From Alphaproteobacteria bacterium (lineage in GTDB: Bacteria > Pseudomonadota > Alphaproteobacteria > Reyranellales > Reyranellaceae): a stretch of 64,000 nt of DNA. Positions 1 through 10,200 of this stretch are shown here, in pieces. Within the stretch, counting starts at the first letter, position 1; each line of letters starts with the position of its first letter. The notes below the pieces were generated by a model that saw nothing but the letters and a program-made list of their open reading frames with translations, had not been told where the DNA came from and made no database searches. The stretch lies in contig JAFKFK010000016.1 of assembly GCA_017307275.1 (NCBI GenBank), positions 85,307 to 149,306 of the forward strand, read 5' to 3'. The position numbers and the translations under genes were made by a program.

Positions 1-933
1 GCCCGGCACCGACGTGAAGCCACCCAGGATCAACACCGGCAGCGCCTTGAGCGCGATCAGCGAGATCGAGAACTGCACGCCGAGCTTGGCCCCCCAGATC
101 AGGCCGGCGGTAAGCGCCACCAGCCCCGACACCGTCCAGACGATCAGCCAGATCGTGTTGAGCGGGATGCCGACCGACTGCGCGGCAGCATGGTCGTCGG
201 CGACGGCGCGCAAGGCACGACCAACGCGTGTCTTCTGGAAAAAGATCGCCAGCACGATGACCAATGCCGCGGCGATGCCGGCCGCCACGAGGTCGCCGGG
301 GTCGATCAACAGGCCACCTTCGAAGATGCCCTCGAACAGGAAAATGGGATCCTTCGGCAGGCCGAGATGGATGGAATAGACGTCGCTGCCCCACAAGGTC
401 TGACCAAGGCCATCGAGGAAGTAGGTGATGCCGAGCGTCGCCATGAACAGGATGATGCCTTCCTGGTTCACGAGATGGCGCAGCACCAGCCGCTCGATGG
501 CATAGGCGAGCAGGCCCATGATCGCCGCTGTTGCCGCGATGGCCAGCCACAGCGGCCAGGCGCCCTTGCCATAGACATAGGCCGCGCCTCCGCCGACCAG
601 CGCGCCGAGCAATGCCAGAAGCTGCAGCTTGCGTCGTTCCGTCGGGCCGCTGCCGCGCGCGACATACTCGCGCCAGGCCCACCAGCCGATCAGGGCGAGC
701 GCCACGCCCAACACGGCGGCGGCGGCCACGAACTGACCGAGGAAGACTTCCTTGTTGTCGATGGCGCCGGCCAGCCGCGCGATGGTGAGCGCCGCGAACA
801 GCACCATGGCGCCCTGTGCGAAGTTGAAGACGCCGGAAGCCTTGAAGATCAGCACGAAGCCCAGCGCGACCAGCGAATAGAGCACGCCGGTCAGGAGGCC
901 GCCGATCAGGGTTTCGAGGAAGGGGCCCAGCAT
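1..933 (-). CDS. Branched-chain amino acid-type ABC transporter permease (LivH-like), 3' part missing
   Basis: This is an inner-membrane permease of the Liv/HAAT ABC family, which imports branched-chain amino acids, amides or organic acids. The frame is open from the ATG at 933 to the window edge (311 codons), so the C-terminus lies outside. The first helix (residues about 8-30) leads into the family-typical FNFAQGAM segment, and further hydrophobic segments follow. A central insertion of about 60 residues containing two more helices suggests one of the longer LivH variants. The start lies 12 bases after the LivG-type gene ends, so both belong to one operon headed by an acyl-CoA synthetase. 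The substrate cannot be read from the sequence; the CoA ligase suggests a carboxylic or aromatic acid. Confidence 0.88.
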   Translation of the reverse strand, partial: MLGPFLETLIGGLLTGVLYSLVALGFVLIFKASGVFNFAQGAMVLFAALTIARLAGAIDNKEVFLGQFVAAAAVLGVALALIGWWAWREYVARGSGPTERRKLQLLALLGALVGGGAAYVYGKGAWPLWLAIAATAAIMGLLAYAIERLVLRHLVNQEGIILFMATLGITYFLDGLGQTLWGSDVYSIHLGLPKDPIFLFEGIFEGGLLIDPGDLVAAGIAAALVIVLAIFFQKTRVGRALRAVADDHAAAQSVGIPLNTIWLIVWTVSGLVALTAGLIWGAKLGVQFSISLIALKALPVLILGGFTSVPG

Positions 934-944
934 GCTCGCTCCAC

Positions 945-1742
945 TCAGTGGCTGACGCCGAGATAGGCGTCGATGACGGCCTGGTCGCTCTTGACCTCGT
1001 CGGGCACGCCGTCGCCGATCTTCTTGCCGTAGTCGAGCACCACGACGCGGTCCGAAATATCCATGACCACGCCCATGTCGTGCTCGATCAGGCAGATCGT
1101 CGTGCCGAACTCGTCGTTCACGTCGAGGATGAAGCGGCACATGTCCTGCTTCTCCTCGATGTTCATGCCGGCCATCGGCTCGTCGAGCAGCAGCAGCTCG
1201 GGCTGGGCGGCGAGCGCGCGGCCGAGCTCGACCCGCTTCTGCAGGCCATAGGGCAGCCGCCCGACCGGCACCTTGCGGATATGCTGGATCTCGAGGAAGT
1301 CGATGATTCGCTCGACCGCCTTGCGGTGCTCGATCTCCTCGCGCCGCGCCGGACCGAAGTGAAGCGCCTGCCAGAACAGGCCGGTCTTCATGCGCAGGTT
1401 GCGCCCGGTCATGATGTTGTCGAGCGTCGACATGCCCTTGAACAGCGCGATGTTCTGGAAGGTTCGCGCGATGCCCTGTTCCGCTACTTCGTGCGGCCGC
1501 ATCCGGCTGCGCCGCACGCCCTTGTAGGTGATGGCGCCCTGCTGCGGATGATAGAAACCGTTGATGCAGTTCAGCATCGACGACTTGCCGGCACCGTTGG
1601 GGCCGATGATGGCGCGTATCTCGCCTTTCCTGATGTCGAAGCTGATGTCGGTCAGCGCCTTCACGCCACCGAACGACAGGCTGATATTCTCGACCGACAG
1701 CAGCACCTCGGTGAAGGAACGCGTACGCTCGGCCATCGCCAT
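945..1742 (-). CDS. ABC transporter ATP-binding protein, LivG type
   Basis: This is the cytoplasmic ATPase of the Liv-type importer (265 aa). It has Walker A GPNGAGKS (about residues 48-55), a signature region LPYGLQKRVELGRAL in place of the usual LSGGQ, as in LivG proteins, and Walker B LLLLDEP with a downstream catalytic-loop histidine (LIEHDM). The length matches the LivG family (about 250-270 aa). Its ATG shares one base with the TGA of the upstream acyl-CoA synthetase (TGATG at 1740-1744), which indicates translational coupling. The LivF ATPase, LivM permease and binding protein are not in the window and probably lie beyond the left edge. Confidence 0.93.
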   Translation of the reverse strand: MAMAERTRSFTEVLLSVENISLSFGGVKALTDISFDIRKGEIRAIIGPNGAGKSSMLNCINGFYHPQQGAITYKGVRRSRMRPHEVAEQGIARTFQNIALFKGMSTLDNIMTGRNLRMKTGLFWQALHFGPARREEIEHRKAVERIIDFLEIQHIRKVPVGRLPYGLQKRVELGRALAAQPELLLLDEPMAGMNIEEKQDMCRFILDVNDEFGTTICLIEHDMGVVMDISDRVVVLDYGKKIGDGVPDEVKSDQAVIDAYLGVSH

Positions 1743-3703
1743 CAGCCCGCCTTCCTGAGTGCCGGATGTGGGGCGAGATCGCGAATCGCGACATCGCCCT
1801 CGATCCTGCCTTTGCGGCCATCCTCGAAGGTGACGTCGACCCCTATGTGCGCCGACTTGGCCGTGCCGTAGAGCGCATCGACCAGCGTCTTGTAGCGCTC
1901 ACCGATGAACCCGCGCCGCACCTTGTTGGTACGAGTCAGCTCGCCGTCGTCGGCTTCGAGTGCCTTGTGCAGGATCAGGAAGCGGCGGATCTGCGCGCCG
2001 GCCATCCGCGGATCGGCAGCGAGGTCGCGATTCACTTGCTCGATCTCGCTCTGGATCAGGTCGTAGACCTCGGGCCGGGCCGCCAGCTCCTGGTAGCTCG
2101 CATAGGCGATGTTGCGCCGCTCCGCCCAGTCGCCCACGGCGATCATGTCGATATTGACGAAGGCGGCGACGAAGTCATGGCCATCGCCGAACGCCACAGC
2201 TTCGTTGATGTGCGCAAAGAACTTCAGCTTGTTCTCGATGTATTTCGGCGCGAACAGCGTGCCGTCGTTGAGCTTCCCGACGTCCTTGGCGCGGTCGATG
2301 ATGCGCAGATGGCCGCGTTCGTCGAGGTAGCCGGCATCGCCGGTATGGACCCAGCCGTCGGCGGTCTTGGTGTCGTTGGTCGCTTCGGGATTCTTGAAGT
2401 ATTCCTTGAACACGCCGGGGCTGCGGTAGAGCACCTCTCCCGACTCGGCGATCTTGAGTTCAACCTTGGAAACCGGCTTGCCGACCGTTTCGGGGAAAAC
2501 CTCGCCGTTGGGATGGATGGTGACGAACACCGAGGCTTCGGTCTGGCCGTAGAGCTGCTTCATGTTCACGCCGAGCGCGCGATAGAAATTGAAGATCTCC
2601 GGCCCTACGGCTTCGCCCGCCGTGTAGGCCACACGCACACGGCTCATGCCCAGCGTGTTCTTGAGCGGGCCGTAGATCAGCAGGTTGCCCAGCCCGTAGA
2701 GCAGCCGATCCGCGATCGAAACCGACCGGCCATCGAGCAGCGCAGGACCAACGCGACGCGCTACGCCCATGAAGGACTGGAACAGGCGGCGCTTGATCAA
2801 GCCCGCATCTTCCATGCGGATCGTCACCTGGGTGATCAGGTTCTCCAGCACGCGTGGCGGCGCAAAGTAATAGGTCGGCCCGATCTCGCGCAGGTCGGTC
2901 ATCACGGTCGAGGCCGATTCGGGACAGTTCACGACCAGCCCGACCACGTAACCCTGCGCGTAGGAGAAGATGTGATCGCCGACCCAGGCCATCGGCAGAT
3001 AGGAGAGCAGCTCGTCGCCCGCCCTGAGCCCGTCGAAGGCTGCCCCTGCTTCGGCTGCCCAGACGAGATTGTCGTAGCTCAGTACCGCGCCCTTCGGCCG
3101 GCCCGTGGTGCCCGAGGTGTAGAGCATGATGGCATCGTCGCTGCCCTTGCCCTGGGCAACCTCGGCCGAAACCGTGTCGGGTGCGACCGCCAGCCGCTTC
3201 TCGCCCCGCGCCTGCACCTCGGCGTAGGACAGCAGCCCCTCGTAATGCCGCATGCCGCGCGGATCGTTGTAGAGGATCGTCTGCAGCGACGGCACTTTCT
3301 TCTGGATCTCCAGAAGCTTGTCGACCTGCTCCTGGTTCTCGGCCAGGGCGTAACGGGCGCCGGCATGTTCCACGACGTAGGCCAGTTCGTCGGCGACCGA
3401 GTCCTGGTAGACCGGCACCGGCACGCCGCCCAGCGACTGCGCGGCGCACATGGACCAGTAGAGGCTCGGCCGGTTGTCGCCGACCACGATCAGCCGATCC
3501 CCCCGCCGAAAGCCCAGGTCGGCGAGGCCGGCGGCCAGCAGACGCACCTGGGCTGCGACATGGGCCCAGTCATAGGTCTGCCAGATGCCGTATTCCTTTT
3601 CGCGGTAGGCGGGCCGATCGCCGCGCGTCTGCGCCAGCTCCGCCAACAGCTTGGGGAACGTGTCTCGAGTCTCGGTCCGGGCAATGGCCCTTTCGGCGGT
3701 CAT
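1742..3703 (-). CDS. AMP-dependent synthetase/ligase (long-chain acyl-CoA synthetase-like)
   Basis: This is an ANL-superfamily adenylate-forming enzyme that activates a carboxylic acid to its acyl-CoA using ATP (about 653 aa). The phosphate-binding loop YTSGTTGRPKG is near residue 200, and YGQTEAS and the hinge/Asp region WVHTGDAGYLDERG follow. The size and C-terminal part resemble FadD15-like long-chain synthetases. I chose the ATG at 3703; a GTG at 3721 would add six residues and also has no strong ribosome site. It heads the operon with the Liv-type genes, an arrangement known from gammaproteobacterial and alphaproteobacterial acid-uptake loci in which import and CoA activation are coupled. 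The acid substrate is not identifiable. Confidence 0.9.
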   Translation of the reverse strand: MTAERAIARTETRDTFPKLLAELAQTRGDRPAYREKEYGIWQTYDWAHVAAQVRLLAAGLADLGFRRGDRLIVVGDNRPSLYWSMCAAQSLGGVPVPVYQDSVADELAYVVEHAGARYALAENQEQVDKLLEIQKKVPSLQTILYNDPRGMRHYEGLLSYAEVQARGEKRLAVAPDTVSAEVAQGKGSDDAIMLYTSGTTGRPKGAVLSYDNLVWAAEAGAAFDGLRAGDELLSYLPMAWVGDHIFSYAQGYVVGLVVNCPESASTVMTDLREIGPTYYFAPPRVLENLITQVTIRMEDAGLIKRRLFQSFMGVARRVGPALLDGRSVSIADRLLYGLGNLLIYGPLKNTLGMSRVRVAYTAGEAVGPEIFNFYRALGVNMKQLYGQTEASVFVTIHPNGEVFPETVGKPVSKVELKIAESGEVLYRSPGVFKEYFKNPEATNDTKTADGWVHTGDAGYLDERGHLRIIDRAKDVGKLNDGTLFAPKYIENKLKFFAHINEAVAFGDGHDFVAAFVNIDMIAVGDWAERRNIAYASYQELAARPEVYDLIQSEIEQVNRDLAADPRMAGAQIRRFLILHKALEADDGELTRTNKVRRGFIGERYKTLVDALYGTAKSAHIGVDVTFEDGRKGRIEGDVAIRDLAPHPALRKAG

Positions 3704-3789
3704 TCCCTGCAGCACTCCCACACGGCCTGCCGTTCGTCTCGTTATGCGGCAGTTCCGTCAGGCAGATAGCCACAGGCCCTTCGCGCCGG

Positions 3790-5142
3790 TCAAGCCAACC
3801 TGAGCTTGAGGGTGAACATGGCGCCGCCGCCGGGCCGGTCATCCACGGAGATGCTGCCGTCATGGGCGGCCGCGACCCGCGCCACGATGGCGAGCCCCAG
3901 TCCGCGGCTGTCGGCCTTGGCGCGATCCCTGCGCCAGAACCGCGCAAAGATCGACTGCCGCTCCGCCAGCGGCACGCCCGGGCCATTATCCAGCACGCGC
4001 ACCGTGCCGTCGGCCGCAACGTCGACCTCGATGAAACCGCCGCGCGGCGTGTGGCGGATGGCATTCTCGACGAGGTTGCGCACGGCCCGGAACAACGCCT
4101 CGGCGTGGCCGCGCACCCAAACCGGCTCCTCGACGCCCGTCAGCGCGATCGTCTTGTCGCTGCCGACGGCGAGCGGCGCCATGAAGCCCACGGCGTCGGC
4201 ACAAACGGCGTGGATATCGGCCGTGGAGTCGGCGCGCACGACGAAGCTCTCGAGTTCGGCAATATCGAGAACCTGGTTCACGGTCCGCGTCATGTTGACG
4301 ATGTCGGTCTGCAAGGACAGCCGGAGCGGACCTTCGTCCATGGAGTCGACTCTCGCGCGCATGATGGCAAGCGGCGTTCGCAGCTCGTGCGCCATGTCGG
4401 CCGTGAACTCTCGCTGCGCACGAAAGCCGGCTTCCAGCCGTTCCAGCGCCTGATTGACGGCATGGACCAGCGGCACGACCTCGGCCGGCATGGACGTCTC
4501 GGGTAGGCGGATGTCGGTGCTGGTCGGTCCGATCGCGGCTGCCGTGGTCGAGGCCTGCCGCACCGGATCGAGCGCACGCCGGAATATCAGGATGTCGATC
4601 AAGAGAAGCAGCAGCAGGATCGGAAAGGTGATCCAGGCAACGCGCGGAATGAACGACGTGACGATATCGTCGATGATGACGTCGCGATGCGTCAGGTCCT
4701 GGCCGACTTGAATCCAATAGAGCCGCTCGCCGACCGCACGGGGAACGCTGACACCGAACAGAACGGCGCCGCTGCTGCGCCGCCGGCTGAACCACTCGCT
4801 CGATGGCGGGTCGATCGAGTCGAACAGCGGCTGGTCATCGCCTCTCGAGGAGAACAGCACCTTTCCCTTGGCATCGAGCACAGCGTAGGAATAAAGCGCG
4901 TACTCACCGGAGTAGAGCGGCATCGCCTCGGCCGGGATATCGAGTTCCGTGGCGCCGCTCGGCGTGGGCCGCAGGAAGCTGCCGATGGTGAGCGCCTGGC
5001 TGCGCAACGCATCGCGGTGAAGATTGTTCGCAGCTTGGTTCAGGAGCCAGTAGAGCGCCAACGGCATCAGGATCGAGGTGATGGCGACCGCAACGACATG
5101 AAGCGCGACGACACGGGAGATGATCGAGCGGAAACGATTCAC
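3790..5142 (-). CDS. Two-component sensor histidine kinase (TctE/QseC-like)
   Basis: This is an inner-membrane sensor kinase of about 450 aa. Helix 1 (about 11-36) is followed by a periplasmic 2CSK_N-type sensor region, helix 2 (about 168-188), and a HAMP-like linker. The H-box is AHELRTPLA with His about 252, the N-box NLVENAIRHTP, and the G-boxes DNGPGVP and GLGLAIV. I chose a GTG start at 5142 because it overlaps the response-regulator stop as GTGA; the frame stays open 23 codons further upstream, but that stretch lies inside the regulator gene and is basic and unlikely. It is co-transcribed with the regulator and divergent from the RND pump, so the pump operon is the likeliest target. The ligand is unknown. 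Confidence 0.93.
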   Translation of the reverse strand: MNRFRSIISRVVALHVVAVAITSILMPLALYWLLNQAANNLHRDALRSQALTIGSFLRPTPSGATELDIPAEAMPLYSGEYALYSYAVLDAKGKVLFSSRGDDQPLFDSIDPPSSEWFSRRRSSGAVLFGVSVPRAVGERLYWIQVGQDLTHRDVIIDDIVTSFIPRVAWITFPILLLLLLIDILIFRRALDPVRQASTTAAAIGPTSTDIRLPETSMPAEVVPLVHAVNQALERLEAGFRAQREFTADMAHELRTPLAIMRARVDSMDEGPLRLSLQTDIVNMTRTVNQVLDIAELESFVVRADSTADIHAVCADAVGFMAPLAVGSDKTIALTGVEEPVWVRGHAEALFRAVRNLVENAIRHTPRGGFIEVDVAADGTVRVLDNGPGVPLAERQSIFARFWRRDRAKADSRGLGLAIVARVAAAHDGSISVDDRPGGGAMFTLKLRLA

Positions 5143-5819
5143 CCGGCCTTGTCCTCGGCGAGCAGGTAACCGACGCCTCTTACCGTATGGACCCGCACGT
5201 TGGCGCCGCAATCCGCCAGCATCTTGCGCAACCGGTGGACATAGACCTCGACGGCATTGGAACCGACGTCGCCCGACAGACCAAAGAGCTGATCTTCGAA
5301 CAGCCGCTTGGGCGCCACGTTGCCGCCGCGCCGCAACAGGATCTCCAGCACTGCCGTTTCGCGGGCCGGGAAGGATCGCACCGTGTCGTTGACCAGGACT
5401 TGCCGCCCTTCGGTATCGAGCGAGACATTGCCGAAGGTAAGCCGTCTCCCCAGCATATTGCCGGGACGACGCAACAGCGCCTGCAGCCGAGCGACCAACT
5501 CCTCCATGGCAAAGGGCTTCACGAGATAGTCGTCGGCGCCGGCTCGCAATCCGTTGACCCGGTCGGAAACGCCGTCTCGCGCCGTCAGCACAAGGACTGG
5601 TGTCGAATCGCCGCGGCCACGGACGCCACGCAACAAAGAGAGCCCGTCTTCGTCCGGCAAGCCAAGGTCGAGCACGACCGCAGCGTAGCGCATGGCGGCA
5701 AGTGCATGGGCAGCATCACCGGCATTGTCCACGGAATCAGTGGAGAAGCCATTGCGAGCCAGCCCTTTGACCAGTAGCGCGACCAGCTCGGCATTGTCCT
5801 CGACAAGAAGGACTCTCAC
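5139..5819 (-). CDS. Response regulator, OmpR/PhoB family
   Basis: This DNA-binding response regulator has 226 aa. The receiver domain (1-115) has acidic residues E7/D8, phospho-acceptor D51 in LDLGLPDEDG, a conserved Thr in LTAR and K101 in VKPF. The C-terminal winged helix (about 128-222) carries the family-typical ending YVHRLRKML and VRGVGYLL. It heads the two-gene operon with the TctE-like kinase and is divergent from the RND efflux operon. The 124-base spacer contains two GTGCAC half-sites one DNA turn apart, the arrangement this family usually binds (see the site at 5909-5925). Confidence 0.95.
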   Translation of the reverse strand: MRVLLVEDNAELVALLVKGLARNGFSTDSVDNAGDAAHALAAMRYAAVVLDLGLPDEDGLSLLRGVRGRGDSTPVLVLTARDGVSDRVNGLRAGADDYLVKPFAMEELVARLQALLRRPGNMLGRRLTFGNVSLDTEGRQVLVNDTVRSFPARETAVLEILLRRGGNVAPKRLFEDQLFGLSGDVGSNAVEVYVHRLRKMLADCGANVRVHTVRGVGYLLAEDKAG

Positions 5820-5908
5820 GGCAACGCCCTCCCGGAGCGCGATTACATCGCGTCGACTTTAGCACGTCGGCCTGCCGGTGGCGCTCCAGCCCCATTGGCA
5901 ACCGTCAG

Positions 5909-5925
5909 GTGCACGTAATGTGCAC
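5909..5925. promoter_or_regulatory. Candidate response-regulator operator: GTGCAC direct repeat, 11-bp period
   Basis: Two identical copies of GTGCAC lie at 5909-5914 and 5920-5925, so the repeat period is 11 bp. They sit in the 124-bp spacer between the divergent two-component operon and the RND adaptor gene, 18 bp before the adaptor ATG. Tandem half-sites with an 11-bp period are the usual target of OmpR/PhoB-type dimers. Because GTGCAC is itself palindromic the element could also serve another dimeric regulator. The binding partner is inferred from position. Confidence 0.5.
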
Positions 5926-5943
5926 TGGTTAGGGTTGTCCATC

Positions 5944-7188
5944 ATGACCGCTCCGACCGACCTTTCCCTGATCGCCCGCCTGCGCCGCCATCGCCTCTGG
6001 TTTGCCGGCGCTGGCGTCGTCGGGCTGGCGCTGGCCGCTGTCTGGACGGTCGACACGCAGCCAAGCAATGCCCTGATGCGCCCTGCGGCAGTCGTCGAGG
6101 CCGATGGTGCGTTCCGTCCGAGCGATACGCAGTGGTCGGGCCTCCGCTTCGAGACGGTGAAGCCGGTGGCCTTCCGCGAGGAGCGGGCGACCGACGGCAA
6201 GATCGGCATCAACGAGGACACCACGACACCGGTCTTCTCCCCCTATTCCGGCCGCGTCACACGTCTGATTGCCAAGCCCGGCGACCATGTCGAGCGCGGC
6301 GCTCCGCTCTTCGCCATCGAGGCGAGCGAATTCGTGCAGGGCCAGAACGATCTCGTGACCGCCGTCGCCGGGGTCGAGAAGGCACGTTCGAAGCTCGCGC
6401 TCGCGCAGATGGCCGAGAAGCGCCAGAAGGAACTGCTGTCGATCCGCGGCGGCGCGCTGAAGGACCTCGAACAGGCCCAGTCCGACCTCGTGGCCGCACA
6501 GGGCGATCTCCGGTCCGCCGACATCGCGCTGGCCGCGGTGCGTAACCGGCTGCGCATCCTCGGCCGCTCCGACGCCGAGATCGAGCAGCTCGAAAAGGTC
6601 GACCGCATCGGCGCCGAGACCATCGTGGCCGCACCGATCGACGGCACCGTGATCCAGCGCAAGATCGGCCTCGGCCAGTACATCAATGCCGGCGCCACCG
6701 ATCCGGTGTTCAATATCGGCGACCTGTCGAAAGTCTGGCTGATCGCCAATGTCCGCGAATCCGACGCTCCACGGATGAAGGTCGGCGCGCCGGTCGAGGT
6801 TTCCGTGCTCGCCTATCCGGGCCGGACCTTCGATGCGAAGTTGAGCTACGTCGCACCGGCGCTCGATCCCAACACACGGCGCCTGCCCGTGCGCGCCGAG
6901 ATCACCAATCCAGGCCGCGAGCTGCTGCCCGAGATGTTCGCAAGCTTCCGCATCGTCACTGGTGCGCCACAGACCATGCCGGCCGTCCCGCAGGAAGCCG
7001 TCGTGTACGAAGGCGCCAACGCTCGCGTCTGGGTGGCACGGCCGGACGACAAGTCCATTGTCTCGCGCCCCATCGAGGTCGGCACGACCGCCAACGGCGT
7101 CGTCGAAGTGCGCAAGGGCCTGCAGCCCGGCGAAACCGTGGTGACAAGCGGCACTCTCTTCATCGATCGCGCGGCCAAGCGCGACTGA
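5944..7188 (+). CDS. RND efflux periplasmic adaptor subunit (membrane fusion protein)
   Basis: This HlyD/CusB-type adaptor links an inner-membrane RND permease to an outer-membrane channel (414 aa). A single N-terminal helix (about 19-36) anchors it. Next come the lipoyl/barrel half-motif FSPYSGRVTRLIAKPGDHV, a coiled-coil hairpin (about 120-190, Glu/Lys/Gln-rich), the second half-motif AAPIDGTVIQRKI, and a beta-barrel domain. I chose the ATG at 5944 because the longer frame from 5878 runs through the operator region and adds no recognisable sequence. It is followed 52 bases later by a CzcA-like permease. It is the only adaptor for the two permeases of the locus. Confidence 0.93.
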   Translation: MTAPTDLSLIARLRRHRLWFAGAGVVGLALAAVWTVDTQPSNALMRPAAVVEADGAFRPSDTQWSGLRFETVKPVAFREERATDGKIGINEDTTTPVFSPYSGRVTRLIAKPGDHVERGAPLFAIEASEFVQGQNDLVTAVAGVEKARSKLALAQMAEKRQKELLSIRGGALKDLEQAQSDLVAAQGDLRSADIALAAVRNRLRILGRSDAEIEQLEKVDRIGAETIVAAPIDGTVIQRKIGLGQYINAGATDPVFNIGDLSKVWLIANVRESDAPRMKVGAPVEVSVLAYPGRTFDAKLSYVAPALDPNTRRLPVRAEITNPGRELLPEMFASFRIVTGAPQTMPAVPQEAVVYEGANARVWVARPDDKSIVSRPIEVGTTANGVVEVRKGLQPGETVVTSGTLFIDRAAKRD

Positions 7189-7240
7189 CGGCCTGCCGGG
7201 CCCCGCCGGTCCCGGCACTCTCCAGAACGGCGATCGTCCC

Positions 7241-10200
7241 ATGCAGTCCCTTATCGCCGCCGCTCTCAGGCAACGCATCCTGGTTGTCATCCTGAGCGGA
7301 GTCCTCGCGGTCGCCGGGCTCTTTGCCTATGCGCGACTGAACATCGAGGCCTATCCCGACCCGGTGCCGCCGCTGGTCGACATCATCACGCAGAATCCCG
7401 GCCAGTCGTCCGAGGAGATCGAGCGCTACATCACGATCCCGATCGAGATCCAGATGGCGGGCCTGCCCTATGTCCAGGCGATCCGCACCGTCTCTCTCTT
7501 CGGCCTCAGCGACGTCAAGGTGCAGTTCACCTACGACGTGACCTATCAGCAGGCCTCGCAGATGGTGATCAACCGTCTGTCGCAGCTTCCCCCCCTGCCC
7601 AATGGCGCGCAGCCCGTTCTCTCGCCGACCAGCCCGATCGGCGAAGTCTTCCGCTATCGCGTGGTCGGCCCGCCCGGCTATTCGTCGGCCGATCTCAAGA
7701 CCGTGCAGGACTGGATCCTGCAGCGCCGCTTCAAGGCGATTCCCGGCGTGATCGACGTCACCGGCTGGGGCGGCAAGACCAAGACCTACGACATCACCGT
7801 CGATCTCGACCGCCTGCTGGCCTACGGGCTCACGCTGAAGCAGGTGCTCGATGGCTTGAACAACGCCAACATCAACGTCGGCGCCAACACCGTGAATATC
7901 GGCTCGCAGTCGGCAATCGTGCGCAGCGTCGGCCAGATCCGGTCCATGGACGATATCCGCAACACCATGCTGACGGTGCGCGATGGCGCGCCGGTACTGG
8001 TCGCCGACGTGGCGACCGTCATGGTGGGCAACCAGCCGCGGCTCGGAATCGCAGGCCAGAACGACGACAACGACATCGTCCAGGGCATCGTGCTGATGCG
8101 GCGCGGTGCGGAAACCATGCCGACGCTGACCGGCGTGCTGGCCGAAGTCGACAAGATCAATGATTCGAACATCCTGCCGCCGGGCGTGCGCATCGAGCGC
8201 ATCTATGACCGCAGCGCTCTGGTCGAGGTCACCACCCACACCGTGCTGCACAACATGGTGCTGGGCGTGGTGCTCATCTTCCTGATCCAGTGGCTGTTCC
8301 TCGGCGACCTGCGCAGCGCCCTGATCGTTTCGGCCACAATCCCCTTCGCCCTGCTCTTCGCCGTGGTCATCCTCGTGCTCAGCGGCGAATCGGCCAACCT
8401 GCTGTCTATGGGCGCGATCGACTTCGGCATCATCGTCGACGCCACCGTGATCATGGTCGAGAACATCTTCCGCCATCTCGCCCAGGCGAGCCACGGTCCG
8501 GCCGTAAACTACCGGCGGCCCACGCCGGAAGGCCTCACCGGCAAGCTCGCGACGATCTTCCACGCCTCGAACGAGGTCACCAAGGCAATCTTCTTCTCCG
8601 CCACCATCATCATCGCGGGCTTCCTGCCGCTGTTCACGCTGTCCGGGGTCGAGGGTCACATCTTCGGACCGATGGCGCGCACCTATGCCTATGCGCTGCT
8701 GGGCGGCCTGATCGCCACCTTCACGGTTTCGCCTGCTTTGGCCGCCCTCCTGTTGCCGGACAAGGTTGCCCACGCAGAGACACGCGCCATGCAACTGCTC
8801 AGCCGTGGCTACACCCGGCTGCGCGACGTCGTTCTGGCCAGCCGACGCGTCACGCTGGCGGCCGGCCTCGGCGCCGGCGCACTCGCGGTGATGGCCGGCA
8901 GCACGATCGGCCTCGAGTTCCTGCCCAAGCTTGAGGAAGGCAACATGTGGATCCGCGCCGTCATGCCGGCGTCGATCTCGCTCGAAGCCGGCAACGACTA
9001 CGCCAATCGCATGCGCAAGTTGATCAAGAGCTTCCCCGAAGCGGAAACCGTCATCTCGCAGCACGGCCGCCCCGACGACGGCACCGATTCGACCGGCTTC
9101 TTCAACGCCGAGTTCTTCGTGCCGCTGAAACCGCTCGACCGCTGGCGCAAGGGTGTCGACAAGGATGCTCTGATCGCCGAGATCAACGATGCCCTGCAGA
9201 AGGCTTTCCCGGGCGTCGAATTCACCTTCTCCCAGTACATCCAGGACAACGTCCAGGAGGCTGCTTCCGGCGTGAAGGGCGAGAACTCGGTCAAGGTCTC
9301 GGGCAACGATCTCGAGACGCTGGCCAAGCTCGGAACCGAAATCAAGAATGTGCTGGCGACGGTGCCGGGCATTACCGATCTCGCTGTGTCGGCCTCGCTC
9401 GGCCAGCCGACGATCCGCATCGACATCGACCGCACTCGCGCGGCGCGCTATGGCCTCGCCCCCGGCGACATCAATGCCACCGTTCAGGCTGCCATCGGTG
9501 GCCAGGCCGCCGGCGATGTCTACGAAGGCGGCAGCGACCGGCACTTCCCCATGGTCGTTCGCCTGGCGCCGAAATACCGCGAGAATCTCGAAGCGATCAA
9601 ACGCATCCAGATCGGTGCCCAGAGCGGGAATGGCGTGACCCAGGTGCCGCTCAGCGAGGTCGCCACGGTCGATCTCGTCTCCGGCGCCTACTACATCTAC
9701 CGCGAACAGCAGGAACGCTATGTCCCGGTGAAGTTCAGCGTTCGTGGCCGCGACCTCGGCAGCGCCATTCTGGAGGCGCAGCAGAAGGTGGCCGAGCAGG
9801 TGAAGATCCCCGGCGGCTATCGCATCGAATGGGTCGGCGAGTTCGGCAACCTCAAGAACGCCCTGCAGCGTCTGGCCGTTGCCGTGCCGATCGCCATCGG
9901 CCTGATCGGCCTCCTGCTCTACATGAGCTTCGGTTCGTTCCGCGACACGCTGTTGGCGGCCAGCGCGATTCCCATGGCGCTGATCGGCGGCATCCTCGGC
10001 CTGTTCGTGGTCGGCATGCCCTTCAGCATCTCCGCCGCCATCGGCTTCGTTGCCCTGTTCGGCATTGCCGCCATGAACGGCATCATGGTGCTGTCGTGCT
10101 TCAACCGGCTGATCGACGCCGGACGCGAACGCGAGGCGGCGCTGCGCGAGACCTGCAGCGTGCAGCTCCGGCCCGTGCTGATGACGTGCGCCGCGGCTGC

